The notes: generated from the sequence alone by a model not told the origin. A stretch of 64,000 nt of DNA from Carallia brachiata (GCA_021464245.1 JADCRB010000035.1:1297960-1361959), one strand, 5' to 3'. Positions 24,965-39,286 are shown, counted from the first letter of the stretch. Program-made: numbers and translations.

Positions 24965-26679
24965 TTCAAGCACAAAATGGTTTTATGCGACTAATAAACG
25001 CAAATCATTATCAATTGCACACTTATTAGATGGAATTTAATGCATTTAACTCCCCAAAATGTGTTAAAAATGGTTTTTCCATTAAATTAAAGGTTTTTAT
25101 ATGCTTAATGCTTCATTTAAGTGTAATTTGGGTTAAATAAGCCATTAAATTAAAAAAATCACTTATTTGCATGAAATGAAGTGATTTAGACTCTTTATCA
25201 TGCCACAAATGGTTTTATGCAACTTATAAACGCAAATCATGATCAATTGCACTAAAAATAAACGCAAATCATGATCAATTGCACACTTATTAGACGGAAT
25301 TTAATGCATTTAACTCGCCAAAAGGTGTTAAAAATGCTTTTCCATTGAAATTAATAGTTTTTGTAAGCATTAATGCTTAATTGAAGTGAAATTTGGGTTA
25401 AATAAGCCATTAAAATGAAAGAAATCACTTATTTGCATGAAATGAAGTGATTTAGACTCTTTACTCTGCCACAAATGGTTTTATGCAAGTAATAAACACA
25501 AATCATGATCAATTGCACACTTAGTAGATTTTAATGCATTTAACTCCCCAAAGGTGTTAAAAATGGTTTTTTCCATTGAAATTAAAGGTTTTTATAAGCA
25601 TTAATGCTTCATTTAAGTGTAATTTGGGTTAAATAAACCCATTAAAATGAAAAAAATCACTTATTTGCTTCAAATGAAATGATTTAGACTCTTTATTCAT
25701 GCCACAAATGGTTTTATGCAACTAATAAACGCAAATCATGATCAATTGCAAGTAATAAACGCAAATCATGATCAATTGCACACTTATTAGACAGAATTTA
25801 ATGCATTTAACTCCCCAAAAGGTGTTAAAAATGCTTTTTACATTGAAATTAATGGTTTTTGTAAGCATTAATGCTTAATTAAAGTGAAATTTGGATTAAA
25901 TAAGCCATTAAAATGAAAGAAAATCACTTATTTGCATGAAATGAAGTGATTTAGACTTTTTATTCATGCCACAAATGGTTTTATGCAAGTAATAAACACA
26001 AATCATGATCAATTGCACACTTATTAGATGTAATTTAATGCATTTAACTCCCCAAAAGGTGTTAAAATGCTGTTTTCCATTGAAATTAAAGTTTTTATAA
26101 GCATTAATGCTTCATTTAAGTGTAATTTGGGTTAATAAGCCATTAAAATGAAAACAAATCACTTATTGCTGAAATGAAGTGATTTACTCTTTATTCATGC
26201 CACAAATGGTTTTATGCAACTTAAACGCAAATCATGATCAATTGCAACGTAATAAACGCACATATGATCAATTCACTATTAGGGAATTTAAGCATTTAAC
26301 TCCCCAAAAGGTGTTAAAAATGCTTTTTACATTGAAATTAGGTTTTGTAAGCATTAATGCTTAATTAAAGGAAATTTGGATTAAATAGCCATTAAAATGA
26401 AAGAAATCACTTATTTGCATGAAATGAAGTGATTTAGACTTTTATTCATGCCACAAATGGTTTTATGCAAGTAATAAACACAAATCATGATCAATTGCAC
26501 ACTTATTAGATGAATTTATGCATTTAACTCCCCAAAAGGTGTTAAAAATGCTTTTTCCATTGAAATTAAAGTTTTTATAAGCATTAATGCTTCATTTAAG
26601 TGTAATTTGGGTTAAATAAGCCATTAAAATGAAAAACAAATCACTTATTTGCTTGAAATGAAGTGATTTAGACTCTTTA
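24965..26679 (+). repeat. HOR unit, 7 monomers: D-E-A-B-C-B-C
   Basis: It is 1,715 bp. The added dimer is B-C rather than A-B. Its B copy at about 26215-26400 is rich in small deletions, which may be poor consensus rather than decay. Confidence 0.8.
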
Positions 26680-28923
26680 TTCAAGGCACAAATGGTTTTA
26701 TGCGACTAATAAACGCAAATCATATCAATTGCACACTTATTAGATGGAATTTAATGCATTTAACTCCCCAAAATGTTAAAAAATGGTTTTTCCATTTAAA
26801 TTAAAGGTTTTTATATGCATTAATGCTTCATTTAAGTGTAATTTGGGTTAAATAAGCCATTAAAATTAAAGAAAATCATATTTGCATGAAATGAAGTGAT
26901 TTAGACTCTTTATCATGCCACAAATGGTTTTATGCAACTTTAAAAACGCAAATCATGATGAATTGCAACTAATAAACGCAAATCATGATCAATTGCACAC
27001 TTATTAGACGGAATTTAATGCATTTAACTCGCCAAAAGGTGTTAAAAATGCTTTTTCCATTGAAATTAATAGTTTTTGTAAGCATTAATGCTTAATTGAA
27101 GTGAAATTGGGTTTAAATAAGCCATTAAAATGAAAGAAAAAATCACTTATTTGCATGAAATGAAGTGATTTAGACTCTTTATTCATGCCACAAATGGTTT
27201 TATGCAAGTAATAAACACAAATCATGATCACAATTGCACACTTATTAGATGTAATTTAATGCATTTTAACCCCAAAAGGTGTTAAAAATGGTTTTTCCAT
27301 TGAAATTAAAGGTTTTTATAAGCATTAATGCTTCATTTAAGTGTAATTTGGTTAAATAAACCATTAAAATGAAAAAAAAATCACTTATTTGCTTCAAATG
27401 AACTGATTTAGCCTCTTTATTCATGCCACATGGTTTTATGCAACTAATAAACGCAAATCATGATCAATTGCCAATAATAAACGAAATCAAGATGAATTGC
27501 ACACTTATTAGACATTAATTTAATGCATTTAACTCCCCAAAAAGTGTTAAAAATGCTTTTTACATTGAAATTAATGGTTTTTGTAAGCATTAATGCTTAA
27601 TTACAAGTGAAATTTGGGTTAAATAAGCCATTAAAATGAAAGAAAATCACTTATTTGCATGAAATGAAGTGATTTAGACTTTTATTCATGCCACAAATGG
27701 TTTTATGCAAGTAATAAAACACAAATCATGATCAATTGCACACTTATTAGATGTAATTTAACTGCATTTAACTCCCCAAAAGGTGTTAAAAATGGTTTTT
27801 CATGAAATAAATGTTTTTCTAAGCATTAATGCTTCATTTAAGTGTAATTTGGGTTAAATAAACATTAAAATGAAAAAAATCACTTATTTGCTTGAAATGA
27901 AGTGATTTAGACTCTTTATTCATGCACAATGGTTTTATGCAACTAATAAACGCAAATCATGATCAATTGCAAGTAATAACGCAAATCATGATCAATTGCA
28001 CACTTATTAGACAGAATTTAATGCATTTAACTCCCCAAAAGGTGTTAAAAATGCTTTTTACATTGAAATTAATGATTTTTGTAAGCATTAATGCTTAATT
28101 AAAGTGAAATTTGGATTAAATAAGCCATTAAAATGAAAGAAAATCACTTATTTGCATGAAATGAAGTGATTTAGACTTTTTATTCATGCCACAAATGGTT
28201 TTATGCAAGTAATAAACACAAATCATGATCAATTGCACACTTATTAGATGTAATTTAATGCATTTAACTCCCCAAAAGGTGTTAAAAATGCTTTTTCCAT
28301 TGAAATTAAAGGTTTTTATAAGCATTAATGCTTCATTTAAGTGTAATTTGGGTTAAATAAGCCATTAAAATGAAAACAAATCACTTATTTGCTTGAAATG
28401 AAGTGATTTAGACTCTTTATTCAGGCACAAATGGTTTTATTGCAACTAATAAACGCAAATCATGATCAATTGCAATAATAAACGCAAATCATGATCAATT
28501 GCACACTTATTAGATGGAATTTAATGCATTTAACTCCCCAAAAGGTGTTAAAAATGCTTTTTCCATTGAAATTAATGATTTTTGTAAGCATTAATGCTTC
28601 TTATTAAGTGAAATTTGGATTAAATAAGCCATTAAAATGAAAGAAAATCACTTATTTGCATGAAATGAAGTGATTTAGACTCTTTATTCATGCCACAAAT
28701 GGTTTTATGCAAGTAATAAACACAAATCATGATCAATTGCACACTTATTAGATGTAATTTAATGCATTTAACTCCCAAAAGGTGTTAAAAATGCTTTTTC
28801 CATTGAAATTAAAGGTTTTTTATAAGCATTAATGCTTCATTTAAGTGTAATTTGGGTTAAATAAGCCATTAAAATGAAAACAAATCACTTATTTGCTTGA
28901 AATGAAGTGATTTAGACTCTTTA
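26680..28923 (+). repeat. HOR unit, 9 monomers: D-E-A-B-A-B-C-B-C
   Basis: It is 2,244 bp; 2,253 predicted. The last B (around 28450-28690) carries GATGGAATTT instead of GACAGAATTT, so it is a mixed copy. Confidence 0.82.
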
Positions 28924-30153
28924 TTCAAGCACAAATGGTTTTATGCGACTAATAAACGCAAATCATTATCAATTGCACACTTATTAGATGGAATTTAATG
29001 CATTTAACTCCCCAAAATGTGTTAAAAATGGTTTTTCCATTTAAATTAAAGGTTTTTATATGCATTAATGCTTCATTTAAGTGTAATTTGGGTTAAATAA
29101 GCCATTAAAATTAAAGAAAATCACTTATTTGCATGAATGAAGTGATTTAGACTCTTTATTCATGCCACAAATGGTTTTATGCAACTTATAAACGCAAATC
29201 ATGATGAATTGCAACTAATAAACGCAAATCATGATCAATTGCACACTTATTAGACGGAATTAATGCATTTAACTCGCCAAAAGGTGTTAAAAATGCTTTT
29301 TCCATTGAAATTAATAGTTTTTGTAAGCATTAATGCTTAATTGAAGTGAAATTTGGGTTAAATAAGCCATTAAAATGAAGAAAATCACTTATTTGCATGA
29401 AATGAAGTGATTTAGACTCTTTACTCATGCCACAAATGGTTTTATGCAAGTAATAAACACAAATCATGATCAATTGCACACTTATTAGATGTAATTTAAT
29501 GCATTTAACCCCAAAAGGTGTTTAAAAATGGTTTTTCCATTGAAATTAAAGGTTTTTATAAGCATTAATGCTTCATTTAAGTGTAATTTGGGTTAAATAA
29601 ACCATTAAAATGAAAAAAAATCACTTATTTGCTTCAAATGAAATGATTTAGACTCTTTTCATGCCACAAATGGTTTTATGCAACTAATAAACGCAAATCA
29701 TGATCAATTGCAAGTAATAAACGCAAATCAAGTGAATTGCACACTTATTAGACAAATTTAATGCATTTAACTCCCAAAAGGTGTTAAAAATGCTTTTTAC
29801 ATTGAAATTAATGGTTTTTGTAAGCATTAATGCTTAATTAAAGTGAAATTTGGTTAAATAAGCCATTAAAATGAAAGAAAATCACTTATTTGCATGAAAT
29901 GAAGTGATTTAGACTTTTTATTCATGCCACAAATGGTTTTATGCAAGTAATAAAAACAATCATGATCAATTGCACACTTATTAGATGTAATTTAATGCAT
30001 TTAACTCCCCAAAAGGTGTTAAAAATGCTTTTTCCATTGAAATTAAAGGTTTTTATAAGCATTAATGCTTCATTAAGTGTAATTTGGGTTAAATAAGCCA
30101 TTAAAATGAAACAATCACTTATTTGCTTGAAATGAAGTGATTTAGACTCTTTA
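28924..30153 (+). repeat. HOR unit, canonical pentamer D-E-A-B-C
   Basis: It is 1,230 bp against 1,245 predicted for three 237-bp and two 267-bp monomers. All five types are present once and in order. Confidence 0.88.
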
Positions 30154-32356
30154 TTCAAGGCACAAATGGTTTTATGCGACTAATAAACGCAAATCATTAT
30201 CAATTGCACACTTATTAGAGAATTTATGCATTTAACTCCCCAAAAGGTGTTAAAAATGCTTTTCCATTGAAATTAAAGGTTTTTTTATAGCATTAATGCT
30301 TCATTTAAGTGTAATTTGGGTTAAATAAGCCATTAAAATGAAAAAAATCACTTATTTGCATGAAATGAAGTGATTTAGACTCTTTATTCATGCCACAAAT
30401 GGTTTTATGCAACTTACAACGCAAATCATGATGAATTGCAACTATAAACGCAAATTCATGATCAATTGCACACTTATTAGACGGAATTTAATGCATTTAA
30501 CTCGCCAAAAGGTTTAAAAATGCTTTTTCCATTGAAATTAATAGTTTTGTAAGCATTAATGCTTCATTGAAGTGAAATTTGGGTTAAATAAGCCATTAAA
30601 ATGAAGAAAATCTTTTTGCATGAAATGAAGTGATTTAGACTCTTTACTCATGCCACAATGGTTTTATGCAGTAATAAACACAATCATGATCAATGCACAC
30701 TTATTAGATGTAATTTAATGCATTTAACTCCCCAAAGGTGTTAAAAATGGCTTTTCCCTGAATTAAAGGTTTTATAAGCTTAATGCTTCATTTAGTGTAA
30801 TTTGGGTTAAATAAACCTTAAAATGAAAAAAATCACTTATTTGCTTTGAAATGATTTAGACTTTTATTCATGCCACAAATGGTTTTATGCAACTATAAAC
30901 GCAAATGATCTTGCCGTAATAAACGCAAATCATGATTGCACACTTATTAGACATTTAATGCATTTAAACTCCCCAAAAGGTGTTAAAAATGCTTTTTCAT
31001 TGAAATTAATGGTTTTTGTAAGCATTAATGCTAATTAAAGTGAAATTTGGGTTAAATAAGCCATTAAAATAAGAAAATCACTTATTTGCTTGAAATGAAG
31101 TGATTTAGACTTTTTATTCATGCACAAATGGTTTTATGCAAGTAATAAACACAATCATGATCAATTGCACACTTTATAGATGTAATTTAATGCATTTAAC
31201 TCCCCAAAGGTGTTAAAAATGTTTTTCCATGAAATTAAAGGTTTTTATCAGCATTAATGCTTCATTTAAGTGTAATTTGGGTTAAATAAGCCATTAAAAT
31301 GAAAAAAATCACTTATTTGCTTGAAATGAAGTGATTTAGACTCTTTATTCATGCCACAAATGGTTTTATGCAACTATAAACGCAAATCATGATGAATTGC
31401 AAGTAATAAACGCAAATCATGATCAATTGCAACTTATTAGACGGAAATTTAATGCATTTAACTCCCCAAAAGGTGTTAAAAATGCTTTTTCCATTGAAAT
31501 AATAGTTTTTGTAAGCATTAATGCTTAATTAAAGTGAAATTTGGTTAATAAGCCAATTAAAATGAAAGAAAAGAAAATCACTTATTTGCATGAAATGAAG
31601 TGATTTAGACTTTTACTCATGCCACAAATGGTTTTATGCAAGTAAATAAACACAATCATGATCAATTGCACACTTATTAGATGTAATTTAATGCATTTAA
31701 CTCCCCAAATGTGTTAAAAATGGTTTTTCCATTGAAATTAAAGGTTTTTTAAGCATTAATGCTTCATTTAAGTGTAATTTGGGTTAAATAACCATTAAAA
31801 TGAAAAAAAAATCACTTATTTGCTTGAAATGAAATGATTTAGACTCTTTATTCATGCCACAAATGGTTTTATTGCAACTATAAACGCAAATCATGATCAA
31901 TTGCAAGTAATAAACGCAAATCACGATCAATTGCACACTTATTAGACAGAGTTTAATGCATTTAACTCCCCAAAAGGTGTTAAAAATGCTTTTTACATTG
32001 AAATTAATGATTTTTGTAAGCATTAATGCTTAATTAAAGTGAAATTTGGGATTAAATAAGCCATTAAAATGAAAGAAAAAAATCACTTATTTGCATGAAA
32101 TGAAGTGATTTAGACTTTTTATTCATGCCACAAATGGTTTTATGCAAGTAATAAACACAAATCATGATCAATTGCACACTTATTAGATGTAATTTAATGC
32201 ATTTAACTCCCCAAAAGGTGTTAAAAATGCTTTTTCCATTGAAATTAAAGGTTTTTATAAGCATTAATGCTTCTTTAAGTGTAATTTGGGTTAAATAAGC
32301 CATTAAAATGAAAACAAATCACTTATTTGCTTGAAATGAAGTGATTTAGACTCTTA
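30154..32356 (+). repeat. HOR unit, 9 monomers with many small deletions
   Basis: It is 2,203 bp against 2,253 predicted. The order is D-E-A-B-C-B/E-A-B-C. Between about 30590 and 30960 nearly every line has one- to four-base losses, the worst such patch in the HOR array. Confidence 0.75.
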
Positions 32357-33595
32357 TTCAAGGCACAAATGGTTTTATGCGACTAATAAACGCAAATCAT
32401 TATCAATTGCACACTTATTAGATGGAATTTAATGCATTTAACTCCCCAAATGTGTTAAAAATGGTTTTTCCATTAAATTAAAGGTTTTTATATGCATTAA
32501 TGCTTCATTTAAGTGTAATTTGGGTTAAATAAGCCATTAAAATTAAAGAAAAATCACTTATTTGCATGAAATGAAGTGATTTAGACTCTTTATTCATGCC
32601 ACAAATGGTTTTATGCAACTTATAAACGCAAATCATGATGAATTGCAACTAATAAACGCAAATCATGATCAATTGCACACTTATTAGACGGAATTTAATG
32701 CATTTAACTCGCCAAAAGGTGTTAAAAATGCTTTTCCATTGAAATTAATAGTTTTGTAAGCATTAATGCTTAATTGAAGTGAAATTTGGGTTAAATAAGC
32801 CATTAAAATGAAAGAAAATCACTTATTTGCATGAAATGAAGTGATTTAGACTCTTTACTCATGCCACAAATGGTTTTATGCAAGTAATAAACACAAATCA
32901 TGATCAATTGCACACTTATTAGATGTAATTTAATGCATTTAACTCCCCAAAAGGTGTTAAAAATGTTTTTTCCATTGAAATTAAAGGTTTTTATAAGCAT
33001 TAATGCTTCATTTAAGTGTAATTTGGGTTAAATAAACCATTAAAATGAAAAAAAATCACTTATTTGCTTCAAATGAAATGATTTAGACTCTTTATTCATG
33101 CCACAAATGGTTTTATGCAACTAATAAACGCAAATCATGATCATTGCAAGTAATAAACGAAATCAAGATGAATTGCACACTTATTAGACATAATTTAATG
33201 CATTTAAGTCCCCAAAAGGTGTTAAAAATGCTTTTTACATTGAAATTAATGTTTTTGTAAGCATTAATGCTTAATTAAAGTGAAATTTGGGTTAAATAAG
33301 CCATTAAAATAAAAGAAAATCACTTATTTGCATGAAATGAAGTGATTTAGACTCTTTATTCATGCCACAAATGGTTTTATGCAACTAATAAACACAAATC
33401 ATGATCAATTGCACACTTATTAGATGTAATTTAATGCATTTAACTCCCCAAAAGGTGTTTAAAATGCTTTTTCCATTGAAATTAAAGGTTTTTGTAAGCA
33501 TTAATGCTTCATTTAAGTGTAATTTGGGTTAAATAAGCCATTAAAATGAAAGAAAATCACTTATTTGCTTGAAATGAAGTGATTTAGACTCTTTA
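32357..33595 (+). repeat. HOR unit, canonical pentamer D-E-A-B-C
   Basis: It is 1,239 bp, with D, E (from about 32600), A (about 32880), B (about 33110) and C (about 33370) once each. Confidence 0.88.
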
Positions 33596-36552
33596 TTCAA
33601 GGCACAAATGGTTTTATGCGACTAATAAACGCAATCATTATCAATTGCACACTTATTAGATGGAATTTATGCATTTAACTCCCCAAATGTGTTTAAAAAA
33701 TGGTTTTTCCATTTAAATTAAAGGTTTTTATATGCATTAATGCTTCATTTAAGTGTAATTTGGGTTAAATAAGCCATTTTAAAATTAAAGAAAATCACTT
33801 ATTTGCATGAAAATGAAGTGATTTAGACTCTTTATTCATGCCACAATGGTTTTTTATGCAACTTATAAACGCAAATCATGATGAATTGCAACTATAAACG
33901 CAAATCATGATCAATTGCACATTATTAGACGGAATTTAATGCATTTAACTCGCCAAAAGGTGTTAATAAAATGCTTTTTCCATTGAAATTAATAGTTTTT
34001 GTAAGCATTAATGCTTAATTGAAGTGAAATTTGGGTTAAATAAGCCATTAAAATGAAAGAAAATCACTTATTTGCATGAAATGAAGTGATTTAGACTCTT
34101 TACTCATGCCACAAATGGTTTTTATGCAAGTAATAAACACAAATCATGATCAATTGCACACTTATTAGATGTAATTTAATGCATTTAACTCCCAAAAGGT
34201 GTTAAAATGGTTTTTCCATTGAAATTAAAGGTTTTTATAAGCATTAATGCTTCATTTAGTTAATTGTGGGTTAAATAAACCAAAATGAAAAAAAATCACT
34301 ATTTGCTTGAAATGAAATGATTTAGACTCTTTATTCATGCCACAAATGGTTTATGCAATAATAAACGCAAATCATGATCATGAAGTATAAACGCAAATCA
34401 AGATGAATTGCACACTTATTAGACTAATTTAATGCATTTAACTCCCCAAAAGGTGTTAAAAATGCTTTTTACATTGAAATTAATGGTTTTTGTAAGCATT
34501 AATGCTTAATTAAAGTGAAATTTGGGTTAAATAAGCCATTAAAATGAAAGAAAATCATTTTTGCATGAAATGAAGTGATTTAGACTTTTTGTTCATGCCA
34601 CAAATGGTTTTATGCAAGTAATAAACACAATCTGATCAATTGCACACTTTTAGATGTAATTTAATGCATTTAACTCCCCAAAAGGTGTTAAAAATGCTTT
34701 TTCCATTGAAATTAAAGTTTTTATAGCATTAATGCTTCATTTAAGTGTAATTTTTAAATAAGCCATTAAAATGAAAACAAATCACTTATTTGCTTGAAAT
34801 GAATGATTTAGACTCTTTATTCATGCCACAAATGGTTTTATGCAACTAATAAACGCAAATCATGATCAATTGCAGTAATAAACGCAAATCATGATCAATT
34901 GCACACTTATTAGACAGAATTTAATGCATTTAACTCCCCAAAAGGTGTTAAAAATGCTTTTTACATTGAAATTAATGATTTTTGTAAGCATTAATGCTTA
35001 ATTAAAGTGAAATTTGGATTAAATAAGCCATTAAAATGAAAGAAAGAAAATCACTTATTTGCATGAAATGAAGTGATTTAGACTTTTTATTCATGCCACA
35101 AATGGTTTTATGCAAGTATAAACACAAATCATGATCAATTGCACACTTATTAGATGTAATTTAATGCATTTAACTCCCCAAAAGGTGTTAAAAATGCTTT
35201 TTCCATTGAAATTAAAGGTTTTTATAAGCATTAATGCTTCATTAAGTGTAATTTGGGTTAAATAAGCCATTAAAATGAAAACAAATCACTTATTGCATGA
35301 AATGAAGTGATTTAGACTCTTTATTCAATGCACAAATGGTTTTATGTAACGCAAATCATGAGAATTGCAACTATAAACGCAAATCATGATCAATTGCACA
35401 CTTATTAGACGGAATTTAATGCATTTAACTCCCCAAAAGGTGTTAAAATGCTTTTTCCATTGAAATTAATGATTTTTGTAAGCATTAATGCTTAATTAAG
35501 TGTAATTTGGGTTAAATAAGCCATTAAAATAAAAGAAAATCACTTATTTGCATGAAATGAAGTGATTTAGACTCTTTATTCATGCCACAAATGGTTTTAT
35601 GCAAGTAATAAAAACACAAATCATGATCAATTGCACACTTATTAGATGTAATTTATGCATTTAACTCGCCAAAAGGTGTTTAAAATGCTTTTTCCATTGA
35701 AATTAATAGTTTTTGTAAGCATTAATGCTTAATTGAAGTGAAATTTGGGTTAAATAAGCCATTAAAATGAAAGAAATCACTTATTTGCATGAAATGAAGT
35801 GATTTAGACTCTTTACTCATGCCACAAATGGTTTTATGCAAGTAATAAACACAAATCATGATCAATTGCACACTTATTAGATGTAATTTAATGCATTTAA
35901 CAACCCAAAAGGTGTTAAAAATGGTTTTTCCATTGAAATTAAAGGTTTTTATAAGCATTAATGCTTCATTTAAGTGTAATTTGGGTTAAAATAACCATTA
36001 AAATGAAAAAAAATCACTTATTTGCTTCAAATGAAATGATTTAGACTCTTTATTCATGCCACAAATGGTTTTATGCAACAATAAACGCAATCATGATCAA
36101 TTGCAAGTAATAAACGCAAATCAAGATGAATTGCACACTTATTAGACATAATTTAATGCATTTAAGTCCCCAAAAGGTGTTAAAAATGCTTTTTACATTG
36201 AAATTAATGGTTTTTGTAAGCATTAATGCTTAATTAAAGTGAAATTTGGGTTAAATAAGCCATTAAATAAAAGAAAATCACTTATTTGCATGAAATGAAG
36301 TGATTTAGACTTTTATTCATGCCACAAATGGTTTTATGCAAGTAATAAACACAAATCATGATCAATTGCACACTTATTAGATGTAATTTAATGCATTTAA
36401 CTCCCCAAAAGGTGTTAAAAATGCTTTTTCCATTGAAATTAAAGGTTTTTATAAGCATTAATGCTTCATTTAAGTGTAATTTGGGTTAAATAAGCCATTA
36501 AAATGAAAACAAATCACTTATTTGCTTGAAATGAAGTGATTTAGACTCTTTA
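33596..36552 (+). repeat. HOR unit, 12 monomers including a chimeric copy
   Basis: It is 2,957 bp. The order is D-E-A-B-C-B-C-E-[A/E]-A-B-C. It is one of the few units with an even count, explained by the single A/E chimera at about 35600-35835. Twelve monomers with four 30-bp duplications predicts 2,964. Confidence 0.78.
35600..35835 (+). repeat. Chimeric monomer: A/C-type front, E-type back
   Basis: It starts like A or C (GCAAGTAATAAAAACAC, then GATGTAATTT) with no 30-bp duplication. It then switches to E markers (AACTCGCC, ATTAATAGTTTTT, CTTAATTGAAGTG). The crossover lies between GATGTAATTT and ACTCGCC, about 35650-35665. It has the form of an unequal-exchange product. Confidence 0.8.
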
Positions 36553-36951
36553 TTCAAGGCACAAATGGTTTTATGCGACTAATAAACGCAAATCATTATC
36601 AATTGCACACTTATTAGATGAATTTAATGCATTTAACTCCCCAAAATGTGTTAAAAATGGTTTTTCCATTTAAATTAAAGGTTTTTATATGCATTAATGC
36701 TTCATTTAAGTGTTTTGGGTTAAATAAGCCATTAAAATTAAAGAAAATCACTTATTTGCATGAAATGAAGTGATTTAGACTCTTTATTCATGCCACAAAT
36801 GGTTTTATGCAACTTATAAACGCAAATCATGATGAATTGCAACTAATAAACGCAAATCATGATCAATTGCACATTATTAGACGGAATTTAATGCATTTAA
36901 CTCGCCAAAAGGTGTTAAAAATGCTTTTTCCATTGAAATTAATAGTTTTTG

Positions 36952-36967
36952 TAAGCATTAATGCTTA
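36952..36967. repeat. Representative 16-bp perfect palindrome
   Basis: TAAGCATTAATGCTTA is its own reverse complement. This length occurs in E and B monomers. A and C have only the inner 14 bp (AAGCATTAATGCTT), and D only the inner 10 bp (GCATTAATGC) because of TATGC in place of AAGC. It is a candidate cruciform or dimeric-protein site; no function is shown. Confidence 0.8.
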
Positions 36968-37010
36968 ATTGAAGTGAAATTTGGGTTAAATAAGCCATTA
37001 AAATGAAAGA

Positions 37011-37042
37011 AAATCACTTATTTGCATGAAATGAAGTGATTT
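37011..37042. repeat. Representative 9-bp inverted repeat with 14-nt spacer
   Basis: AAATCACTT at 37011-37019 is the exact reverse complement of AAGTGATTT at 37034-37042. It recurs in most monomers of the window; A monomers weaken it (GAAATGATTT in the right arm). Confidence 0.8.
37020..37027 (+). other. Representative octamer motif ATTTGCAT
   Basis: This matches the POU-domain octamer (ATGCAAAT on the other strand) known from animals. It is present in B, D and E monomers and in most left-side copies. It is absent from A (ATTTGCTTC), from C (ATTTGCTTG) and from the ACATG subtype at 8.2-16.3 kb. It may be chance sequence; binding is not shown. Confidence 0.45.
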
Positions 37043-39286
37043 AGACTCTTTACTCATGCCACAAATGGTTTTATGCAAGTAATAAACACAAATCATGATC
37101 AATTGCACACTTATTAGATGTAATTTAATGCATTTAACTCCCCAAAAGGTGTTTAAAATGGTTTTTCCATTGAAATTAAAGGTTTTTATAAGCATTAATG
37201 CTTCATTTAAGTGTAATTTGGGTTAAATAAACCATTAAAATGAAAAAAAATCACTTATTTGCTTCAAATGAAATGATTTAGACTCTTTATTCATGCCACA
37301 AATGGTTTTATGCAACTAATAAACGCAAATCATGATCAATTGCAAGTAATAAACGCAAATCAAGATGAATTGCACACTTATTAGACATAATTTAATGCAT
37401 TTAAGTCCCCAAAAGGTGTTAAAAATGCTTTTTACATTGAAATTAATGGTTTTTGTAAGCATTAATGCTTAATTAAAGTGAAATTTGGGTTAAATAAGCC
37501 ATTAAAATAAAAGAAAATCACTTATTTGCATGAAATGAAGTGATTTAGACTTTTTATTCATGCCACAAATGGTTTTATGCAAGTAATAAACACAAAGTCA
37601 TGATCAATTGCACACTTATTAGATGTAATTTAATGCATTTACTCCCCAAAAGGTGTTAAAAATTTTTTCCATTGAAATTAAAGGTTTTTATAAGCATTAA
37701 TGCTTCATTTAAGTGTAATTTGGGTTAAATAAGCCATTAAAATGAAAACAAATCACTTATTTGCTTGAAATGAATGATTTAGACTCTTTATTCAATGCAC
37801 AAATGGTTTTTATGAACTAATAAACGCAAATCCTGATCAATTGCAAGTAATAAACGCAAATCATGATCAATTGCACACTTATTAGACAGAATTTAATGCA
37901 TTTAACTCCCCAAAAGGTGTTTAAAAATGCTTTTTACATTGAAATTAATGATTTTTGTAAGCATTAATGCTTAATTAAAGTGAAATTTGGATTAAATAAG
38001 CCATTAAAATGAAAGAAAATCACTTATTTGCATGAAATGAAGTGATTTAGACTTTTTATTCATGCCACAAATGGTTTTATGCAAGTAATAAACACAAATC
38101 ATGATAATTGCACATTATTGATGTAATTTAATGCATTTAACTCCCCAAAAGGTGTTAATGCTTTTTCCATTGAAATTAAAGGTTTTTATAAGCATTAATG
38201 CTTCATTTAAGTGTAATTTGGGTTAAATAAGCCATTAAAATGAAAACAAATCACTTATTTGCATGAAATGAAGTGATTTAGACTCTTTATTCATGCCACA
38301 AATGGTTTTATGCAACTTACAAACGCAAATCATGATGAATTGCAACTAATAAACGCAAATCATGATCAATTACACTTATTAGATGGAATTTAATGCATTT
38401 AACTCCCCAAAAGGTGTTAAAAATGCTTTTTCCATTGAAATTAAAGGTTTTTGTAAGCATTAATGCTTAATTGAAGTGAAATTTGGGTTAAATAAGCCAT
38501 TAAAATGAAAGAAAATCACTTATTTGCATGAAATGAAGTGATTTAGACTCTTTATTCATGCCACAAATGGTTTTATGCAACTAATAACACAAATCATGAT
38601 CAATTGCACACTTATTAGATGTAATTTAATGCATTTAACTCCCCAAAAGGTGTTAAAAATGCTTTTTCCATTGAAATTAAAGGTTTTTATAAGCATTAAT
38701 GCTTCATTTAAGTGTAATTTGGGTTAAATAAGCCATTAAAATGAAAAAAATCACTTATTTGCTTAAATGAAGTGATTTAGACTCTTTATTCATGCCACAA
38801 ATGGTTTTATGCACTAATAAACGCAAATCATGATCAATTGCAAGTAATAAACGCAAATCAGATGAATTGCACACTTATTAGATAATTTAATGCATTTAAC
38901 TCCCCAAAAGGTGTTAAAAATGCTTTTTACATTGAAATTAATGGTTTTTGTAAGCATTAATGCTTATTAAGTGAAATTTGGGTTAAATAAGCCATTAAAA
39001 TGAAAAGAAAATCACTTATTTGCATGAAATGAAGTGATTTAGACTTTTATTCATGCCACAAATGGTTTTATGCAAGTAATAAACACAAATCATGATCAAT
39101 TGCACACTTATTAGATGTAATTTAATGCATTTAACTCCCCAAAAGGTGTTAAAAATGCTTTTTCCATTGAAATTAAAGGTTTTTATAAGCATTAATGCTT
39201 CATTTAAGTGTAATTTGGGTTAAATAAGCCATTAAAATGAAAACAAATCACTTATTTGCTTGAAATGAAGTGATTTAGACTCTTTA

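Larger units (their letters stand above)
36553..39286 (+). repeat. HOR unit, 11 monomers: D-E-A-B-C-B-C-E-A-B-C
   Basis: It is 2,734 bp; 2,757 predicted with five duplications. After the second C the array passes directly to E (CAACTTACAAACG near 38315) without a D. Confidence 0.83.

Noticed and set aside
26179..26364. Plus-strand 61-codon open frame beginning MIYSLFMPQ
   Set aside because: It lies in a deletion-rich B/C stretch; small losses happen to open another frame of the satellite.
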